NCBI GenBank assembly: GCA_964565165.1
Contig: CAZMDJ010000002.1
Coordinates: 1 to 64,000 of the forward strand
Source: ZLKRG08 sp964565165
GTDB taxonomy: Bacteria > Actinomycetota > Actinomycetes > Nanopelagicales > Nanopelagicaceae
Length of the DNA stretch: 64,000 bases
Reading direction: 5' to 3'
How positions within the stretch are numbered: position 1 is the first letter of the stretch; each line of letters starts with the position of its first letter. Below, piece after piece: positions 59,385 to 64,000 of this stretch. Below the pieces are notes generated by a model. That model made no database searches. It was not told where the DNA came from and saw only the letters and a list, made by a program, of their open reading frames with translations. The translations under genes were made by a program, and so were the position numbers.

Positions 59385-60479
59385 TCAAAGTGTAAAAGGT
59401 TCCCAACGTTCATCATGATTTGAAACCGAAAGTGAATTTTCAATGACTCCTATGAGTTTACAGTCAAAGAGCTCGTTTTGTGGAATCTTTCTACCTACAT
59501 AAAAGGGGTTGAGCCATATTTCGGGCTTCGTTTCTGAACCAAAACCCATGAAGCCGTTTAGTTGAAATGCAATTCCATATAGATGTGCCCACTCGGGATA
59601 TTTAGTGAAATATAACCCAGTAGGTCTAATTAGTTGTGTGTCCTTCTCATCTCGTAAATCAAATCTTACAAGCCATTCTCCAAATAATGATTTTAGTATT
59701 TGGAAATTGGATATCTCAAGAAATCCGTAGTCGCTCCCTATCGCAATAATTGTAGGTATAGAACTATCTTTTCGGAATTTTTGGATTTTTGCATCAATAA
59801 TTTCTTCCAATTTTTGAGACAAAGTCAGATTTTTTCCTAGAGGCTGCGAAAGTACCGGTGTTAAGTTTTCGAATTTTACTTCTTCTTCGATCTCTACGAT
59901 TCTGAAACCGATGGACCAACCTTCTTCTTCGTATAAATATTCTGGAACGTAAAAAATTTCTTTACTTGAAACGGAACCATTCTTTAAATATGCATGCTGG
60001 ATGATCTCCAAAATATTCTGAAATCTTATTTGAGATTGATCAGCTGACTTGAAAGTTAGGTGTATGTAAACGTTTGGAATTTGCAAGTTTTTTTCTAAGA
60101 ATTCATGAATTTCCATTTGCCTTTGTCCAAGCTTCATATCTGCTCCTGGAATCCCAATTGTTGTGGCTTCCAAGATGAACGAATTTGTGCCTTCGATCTT
60201 AAAATCTACGTTTTTGCCATTTTGAGTAGGTACGTCTATTTTTACATCTGCAAATTGACTTGCGAGAATTTGCCACCAATATAACTCCCATGTGGCGCCT
60301 CGTGCACGATGACTGAAATCAACAAGTTTAGGGAGGACTTCTCTTTTTTTATCCTGCGGCAAACTTTCAAAACTGCTTTTGATGGAATTAAAAATCTCTT
60401 TCCAGTGTAAATGATCTGATTCGGCAATTGATTTTAAGTATTCAGACTTAAATGGTAGTTCTTCGAAACTCATATTCAA
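59385..60479 (-). CDS. Uncharacterised protein, possible restriction-endonuclease-like fold
   Basis: A 364-residue protein convergent with hsdR, only seven bases from its stop. Residues about 60-110 read WELYWWQILASQ, VDIPTQNGK-like KIDVPTQNG, NVDFKIEGTNSFILEATT: a helix with Glu, then Asp, then Glu-x-Thr on a beta strand. This order is seen in PD-(D/E)xK-type folds in which the lysine is replaced. The remainder is not recognised. It could be an accessory nuclease of the restriction island; the fold call is inference. Confidence 0.5.
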   Translation of the reverse strand: MNMSFEELPFKSEYLKSIAESDHLHWKEIFNSIKSSFESLPQDKKREVLPKLVDFSHRARGATWELYWWQILASQFADVKIDVPTQNGKNVDFKIEGTNSFILEATTIGIPGADMKLGQRQMEIHEFLEKNLQIPNVYIHLTFKSADQSQIRFQNILEIIQHAYLKNGSVSSKEIFYVPEYLYEEEGWSIGFRIVEIEEEVKFENLTPVLSQPLGKNLTLSQKLEEIIDAKIQKFRKDSSIPTIIAIGSDYGFLEISNFQILKSLFGEWLVRFDLRDEKDTQLIRPTGLYFTKYPEWAHLYGIAFQLNGFMGFGSETKPEIWLNPFYVGRKIPQNELFDCKLIGVIENSLSVSNHDERWEPFTL

Positions 60480-60565
60480 GTTTTACGCTCGTTTCGTAAA
60501 AACGTGCGTTTGAGACACGATATTGCGCCACTTTCCGTGTCGTACCCCCTCTATATACTTCATTT

Positions 60566-60581
60566 TCGAACAAGTGTTCGA
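60566..60581 (+). promoter_or_regulatory. SOS box (LexA operator) of recA
   Basis: TCGAACAAGTGTTCGA contains the perfect actinobacterial/Bacillus-type LexA site CGAAC-N4-GTTCG (60567-60580). It lies about 140 bases before recA, so recA should be induced by DNA damage. No second copy was seen in the window. Confidence 0.9.
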
Positions 60582-60621
60582 TACACTAGTCCACGCACAG
60601 CCCAAACGAGCCCGTGCCTCC

Positions 60622-60703
60622 GTCCACAGGAGCTTCCCCTAGATCCGTGGACCGTCGCCGGCGTATCGCACCATTGGGGACATATACGCCAAGTTGGCGT
60701 CTA
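60622..60703 (+). promoter_or_regulatory. Structured recA leader
   Basis: The long leader after the SOS box contains GTCCAC (60622-60627) complementary to GTGGAC (60647-60652), and GGCGTAT (60660-60666) complementary to ATACGCC (60684-60690). The last four bases of the second arm (CGCC) can instead pair with GGCG at 60696-60699, so two folds compete just before the ribosome-binding site GGAAGGAAG. Confidence 0.4.
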
Positions 60704-60720
60704 ACGGAAGGAAGTAGGGA

Positions 60721-61806
60721 ATGGCTAAAGGTGAATCAAAAGAACCTGTAACCAATAAACAAGCCGATGCCAAAGGCAAAGCGCTTGATACAGCACTCGC
60801 CCAGATAGAACGTCAATTTGGTAAGGGCTCTGTAATGAAGATGGGCGAGAAGGCTCATGAAGTTATTGAAGTAATCCCAACCGGCTCAATTGCATTGGAT
60901 ATTGCGCTTGGTATTGGCGGATTGCCTCGTGGTCGCGTTGTAGAAATTTATGGACCTGAATCTTCAGGTAAGACAACTGTTGCGTTGCATGCAATTGCAA
61001 ATGCGCAAGCAGCTGGCGGTATTTGTGCATTCATCGATGCTGAACATGCACTAGATCCAGAGTATGCAAAGAAGCTTGGCGTTGATATTGATGCGCTATT
61101 AGTTTCACAGCCAGATACTGGTGAACAAGCTCTAGAAATTATGGATATGTTGATTCGTTCTGGTGCACTTGATTTAGTTGTAATTGACTCAGTTGCGGCA
61201 TTGGTTCCACGTGCTGAAATCGAAGGCGAAATGGGAGATTCACATGTTGGTCTTCAAGCGCGTTTGATGTCACAGGCACTTCGCAAAATTACTGGTGCGC
61301 TTCATCAGTCAAAGACAACTGCGATCTTTATTAACCAGTTACGTGAAAAGATCGGAGTCTTCTTTGGTTCACCAGAGACAACTACCGGTGGTAAGGCTTT
61401 GAAGTTCTATTCATCAGTGCGTTTAGATGTGCGTCGAATTGAAACTTTGAAAGATGGCCAAGAAGCTGTCGGTAACCGTACTCGCGTCAAAGTTGTTAAG
61501 AATAAGGTTGCTCCACCATTTAAGCAGGCTGAATTCGACATCATTTACGGCGTTGGTATTTCACGTGAAGGCTCATTGATTGACATGGGCGTTGAATGCG
61601 ATGTCGTTAAGAAGTCTGGTGCATGGTACACCTACGAAGGCGATCAATTGGGCCAGGGCAAGGAAAATGCTCGTGGATTCTTGATTGATAATCCTGATCT
61701 GGCTAACGAAATCGAACAGAAGATCCGTGCGGTCTTTAGTCCGGTTGAAGTTGATCCTGCGACCATCGCAGAGATCGAAGAAGCTGCATCGGATGTTGAT
61801 TTCTAA
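60721..61806 (+). CDS. recA: Recombinase RecA
   Basis: Strand-exchange protein and LexA co-protease, 361 residues, full length and without intein. Walker A GPESSGKTT is at 79-87, Walker B region LDLVVIDSVAALVPRAEIEG and the L2 loop NQLREKIGVFFGSPETTTGG are intact. A short polar N-terminal extension precedes the usual KALDTALAQIERQFGKG. recX follows after five bases. The SOS box at 60566-60581 controls it. Confidence 0.98.
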   Translation: MAKGESKEPVTNKQADAKGKALDTALAQIERQFGKGSVMKMGEKAHEVIEVIPTGSIALDIALGIGGLPRGRVVEIYGPESSGKTTVALHAIANAQAAGGICAFIDAEHALDPEYAKKLGVDIDALLVSQPDTGEQALEIMDMLIRSGALDLVVIDSVAALVPRAEIEGEMGDSHVGLQARLMSQALRKITGALHQSKTTAIFINQLREKIGVFFGSPETTTGGKALKFYSSVRLDVRRIETLKDGQEAVGNRTRVKVVKNKVAPPFKQAEFDIIYGVGISREGSLIDMGVECDVVKKSGAWYTYEGDQLGQGKENARGFLIDNPDLANEIEQKIRAVFSPVEVDPATIAEIEEAASDVDF

Positions 61807-61811
61807 AATCA

Positions 61812-62384
61812 ATGGCAGATAAAAATATTGCTGGATCTGGCGCTACTTCGGTAGCGCCAGATTTGGTTAAGGCGGGGTTATCTCAGTCGTTTATTGATCG
61901 CTTTGCAGGTCCAGAAGAAGAGACTGAACGCGATTACACAGGGGCAGCAATGACAATTGCGCAGAATGCTCTGGCGGTACGCGCCAAGAGTCGTGGGGAA
62001 TTGGCTGCGCAATTAAAGCGTCGTGGGATTCCTTTGGATGTAGCTGAAGATGTTTTAGATCGCTTGGCGCGTTCTGGATTGATTGATGATTTAGATTTTG
62101 CACGGCAGTGGTCTCGTTCCAGGTTAAGTTCCAAAAAGATTAGTAAACGAGTATTGGCACAGGAGCTTCGTAAAAAGGAAGTTTCTGATGATTTGATTGC
62201 AATTGCTTTGGATGAAATTTCCGTAGATGAAGAATTTGATGCAGCGTTGCAGCTGGGGCAGCGTAAGGCGCGAGCATTGGCAAATTTCGCTGATGACGTA
62301 CGAGAGCGACGAATTACTTCAGCCCTTGCTCGTAAGGGTTATAACTATTCGGTTATTTCTCGCGTGCTGCGCGAAATCGCTTAG
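61812..62384 (+). CDS. recX: Regulatory protein RecX
   Basis: RecA modulator, 190 residues. The three-helix RecX repeats are visible (AQNALAVRAKSRGELAAQLKRRGIPLDVAEDVLDRLARSGLIDDLDFARQWSRSRL). The first 50 residues are a less conserved acidic extension. It lies directly after recA, the normal place in Actinobacteria, and its last four bases overlap the convergent copC-like gene. Confidence 0.92.
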   Translation: MADKNIAGSGATSVAPDLVKAGLSQSFIDRFAGPEEETERDYTGAAMTIAQNALAVRAKSRGELAAQLKRRGIPLDVAEDVLDRLARSGLIDDLDFARQWSRSRLSSKKISKRVLAQELRKKEVSDDLIAIALDEISVDEEFDAALQLGQRKARALANFADDVRERRITSALARKGYNYSVISRVLREIA

Positions 62385-62740
62385 TGCACCCAGAAATTAA
62401 ATGAACCCGAAATAGGGTGGCCGTCGGCGCTAACTACGCGATATGTAACTTTGTACTTGCTCGCAGGTAATTTAGATATCGGTACATGAATATCCCTGCC
62501 GATCACTATTGAATCAGTCAATTTGATCTCTTTATTTTTCGAATTGAAAAGCCTTATTTTGTTGACCTTTTTCCCAGCGACTTCGATTAAATCTTGGCTA
62601 AAGGTAAGCGAAATATATTTCGGTGATGATTTGAGCATCGCGTTAGCTTTTGGGTGAGTTGAAACTAGAGCAGTATGTGCATTCGCAATCGGCGAAGCTA
62701 ATAGAAGCAGACCAGTCGTTAGCGCGATTATTCGTTTCAT
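62381..62740 (-). CDS. copC: Secreted CopC-domain protein
   Basis: A 119-residue exported protein. The signal peptide ends at about residue 21 (SPIANA) so that the mature protein begins HTALVSTHP, the copper-ligand start of CopC; the second part has VTYRVVSADGHPISGSFNFWV with the other conserved histidine. The likely role is periplasmic copper binding or delivery. No CopD follows. ATG 62740 is chosen; a longer frame to 62827 would run across a terminator hairpin. Confidence 0.85.
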   Translation of the reverse strand: MKRIIALTTGLLLLASPIANAHTALVSTHPKANAMLKSSPKYISLTFSQDLIEVAGKKVNKIRLFNSKNKEIKLTDSIVIGRDIHVPISKLPASKYKVTYRVVSADGHPISGSFNFWVH

Positions 62741-62777
62741 ATTTGCAAATCGTATATCCGGTCGTGATATAAAGAGA

Positions 62778-62803
62778 CCCTCGGTAGCGTGAACTACCGA
62801 GGG
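62778..62803 (-). terminator. Terminator between the small gene and copC
   Basis: Perfect ten-base stem CCCTCGGTAG/CTACCGAGGG with a six-base loop. Read on the minus strand it is followed by TCTCTTTAT. A smaller stem, GGGTC/GACCC (62812-62825), precedes it. It should end transcripts of the 29-codon gene or attenuate copC. Confidence 0.8.
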
Positions 62804-62827
62804 CCCCGTTGGGGTCAGAAGACCCAA

Positions 62828-62917
62828 TTACCGCGGAGGTAATCTTCTGTTCGCTAGGTAGTCATGGATCGCTCGAAGCGTCACCATGATTACCAGCGTC
62901 CAGTCGATATTTCTCAT
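62828..62917 (-). CDS. 29-residue peptide gene
   Basis: A short gene with good initiation signals: ATG at 62917 preceded by AGGTGAT with 7 bases between. The product is 29 residues, opens MRNIDWTLVIM, continues VTLRAIHDYLANRR and ends PPR. It is amphipathic, with a hydrophobic first half and basic second half, and has no coding overlap with other genes. A structured leader precedes it and a strong terminator follows. It may be a small structural or regulatory peptide, or the leader peptide of an attenuator before copC. I do not recognise a family. Confidence 0.5.
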   Translation of the reverse strand: MRNIDWTLVIMVTLRAIHDYLANRRLPPR

Positions 62918-62938
62918 CACGTTAATCACCTACTTTCT

Positions 62939-62968
62939 CCGTCTAGTAGACGGGGAACCGTCCACTAG
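62939..62968 (-). promoter_or_regulatory. Leader with two competing hairpins
   Basis: On the minus strand, CTAGTGGACGG can pair with CCGTCTACTAG (eleven pairs, one G-U), or the CCGTCT inside that second arm can pair with AGACGG that follows it. The two folds exclude each other and lie just upstream of the ribosome-binding site of the 29-codon gene. This is the geometry of a two-state RNA switch; the signal is unknown. Confidence 0.45.
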
Positions 62969-63067
62969 CTATTGAAATTAGAGTGCAACGGCAGAAAATT
63001 ATTTGAATTACTCGCTGAAATGTTTGAATTAGTTTTTGCTGTGGATAACCAATAAAATTCATGTCTT

Positions 63068-64000
63068 ATGAGCGCGAAGAGTTATTTCGTTGAAACCTAC
63101 GGGTGTCAGATGAACGCGCATGATTCCGAGAGAATCGCGGGGCTCTTAGAAGACGCGGGGATGGTGCCGGTACAACTTGGTACCGATGCGGATGTAATTG
63201 TTTTTAATACCTGTGCGGTCCGAGAAAATGCAGATAACAAGTTGTATGGCAACTTAACGCATTTGGCAAACTTGAAGAAAACCAAACCAAACCTGCAGAT
63301 AGCAGTTGGTGGGTGCATGGCGCAGAAAGATAAAGATGTAATCATTCAACGTGCGCCATATGTGGATGTAGTTTTCGGAACGCATAATGTGGGATCTCTT
63401 CCGATTCTGCTCGAACGTGCGCGTATTGAAAAGCAAGCACAAGTCGAAATTAAAGAAGCCTTAGAACATTTCCCATCGACTCTGCCATCAAAGCGATTTA
63501 GCGCATTTAGTGCTTGGGTATCAATCAGCGTGGGATGTAATAACACCTGTACTTTTTGCATTGTGCCGCAACTTCGCGGCAATGAGAAAGATCGCGATGC
63601 AAAAGATGTAATTGCAGAGGCGCGTGCACTTGTTGAACAGGGCGTAATTGAACTTACTTTGCTTGGCCAGAATGTAAATGCATATGGCGTAGATATTGGA
63701 GATCGTGGGGCTTTTGCAAAGTTGCTGCGCGAAGTTGGGTCGATTGATGGTTTAGAGCGCCTCCGCTTTATGTCGCCACATCCGAGGGATTTCACCGATG
63801 ATGTATTAGAGACAATGGCAGAAGTTCCAACACTAATGCCACATCTACATATGCCGCTTCAATCAGGTAGCGATCGAATTCTCCAAGCGATGCGCCGTAG
63901 CTATCGCACAGATAGATATTTAGGAATCTTAGAACGTGCGCGTAAGGCGATACCTGGGGTTCAAATTACAACTGACATCATCGTTGGTTTCCCTGGCGAA
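63068..64000 (+). CDS. miaB: tRNA-2-methylthio-N6-dimethylallyladenosine synthase, partial
   Basis: Radical-SAM methylthiotransferase acting on A37 of tRNA; the gene continues beyond the window after 311 codons. The N-terminal UPF0004 domain (ETYGCQMNAHDSERI, FNTCAVRENA, VGGCMAQK) and the radical-SAM cysteines in SVGCNNTCTFCIVPQLRG are present, followed by LLGQNVNAYG and MPHLHMPLQSGSD. It is a paralogue of rimO at 29.1 kb. Its place after recX matches mycobacterial order. The start ATG 63068 gives a normal N-terminus (MSAKSYFVETYGC). Confidence 0.94.
   Translation, partial: MSAKSYFVETYGCQMNAHDSERIAGLLEDAGMVPVQLGTDADVIVFNTCAVRENADNKLYGNLTHLANLKKTKPNLQIAVGGCMAQKDKDVIIQRAPYVDVVFGTHNVGSLPILLERARIEKQAQVEIKEALEHFPSTLPSKRFSAFSAWVSISVGCNNTCTFCIVPQLRGNEKDRDAKDVIAEARALVEQGVIELTLLGQNVNAYGVDIGDRGAFAKLLREVGSIDGLERLRFMSPHPRDFTDDVLETMAEVPTLMPHLHMPLQSGSDRILQAMRRSYRTDRYLGILERARKAIPGVQITTDIIVGFPGE

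Noticed and set aside
37496..60480. CRISPR-Cas or a known multi-gene antiphage system other than type I restriction
   Set aside because: No repeat-spacer array, cas genes, BREX, DISARM or Thoeris-type domains were found in the translated genes.

Overview
The window is a chromosomal segment of a low-to-mid G+C actinobacterium. The backbone order (rseP-ispG-proS-rimP-nusA-infB-rbfA-truB-ribF-rpsO-pnp-M16 peptidase-dapB-thyX-dapA-rnj-ftsK-rimO-pgsA-cinA-clgR-recA-recX-miaB) is the order known from mycobacteria and other Actinobacteria. The perfect CGAAC-N4-GTTCG SOS box before recA and the ClgR-type regulator fit that phylum. The moderate G+C, tightly packed overlapping genes and small intergenic spaces suggest a streamlined freshwater lineage such as the acI/Nanopelagicales group; that placement is inference. 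Three runs of exactly 100 N mark scaffold joins, so this is a draft (probably metagenome or single-cell) assembly.

Layout. 1-5.8 kb: polyamine uptake (potD end, potA, potB, potC) translationally coupled to an agmatinase-family ureohydrolase, with a GABA-type aminotransferase convergent to it; together they can turn imported or agmatine-derived polyamines into central metabolites. 5.9-31.2 kb: the conserved housekeeping backbone (isoprenoid, prolyl-tRNA, translation initiation, RNA decay, lysine, thymidylate, DNA translocation, phospholipid synthesis). 31.3-35.9 kb: a complete fructose PTS branch (1-phosphofructokinase, separate EIIA, EIIB and EIIC, then Enzyme I) placed between pgsA and cinA. 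35.9-37.5 kb: cinA, clgR, a TetR regulator and a DUF805 gene.

37.5-60.5 kb: an accessory island occupying the clgR-recA junction. It holds an HTH-MNT/HepT toxin-antitoxin pair with an 18-bp palindromic operator candidate, an L,D-transpeptidase, three secreted proteins that share one two-cysteine N-terminal module (two with intact HExxH zinc-peptidase motifs, one with the catalytic Glu lost), a ferritin-like DUF2202 protein, an NYN-domain protein, a CPBP protease, two damaged tRNA-like genes lying in a repeated cassette, a trypsin-like protease, a run of unrecognised envelope genes including a vWA-like lipoprotein next to a large coiled-coil membrane protein, and a type I restriction-modification operon followed by a convergent gene with a restriction-endonuclease-like motif.

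60.5-64 kb: the backbone resumes with SOS-controlled recA, recX, a convergent copC-like gene, an unannotated 29-codon gene with a potentially switching leader, and the start of miaB. No integrase, transposase or CRISPR array was seen, so the island shows no obvious mobility machinery of its own.
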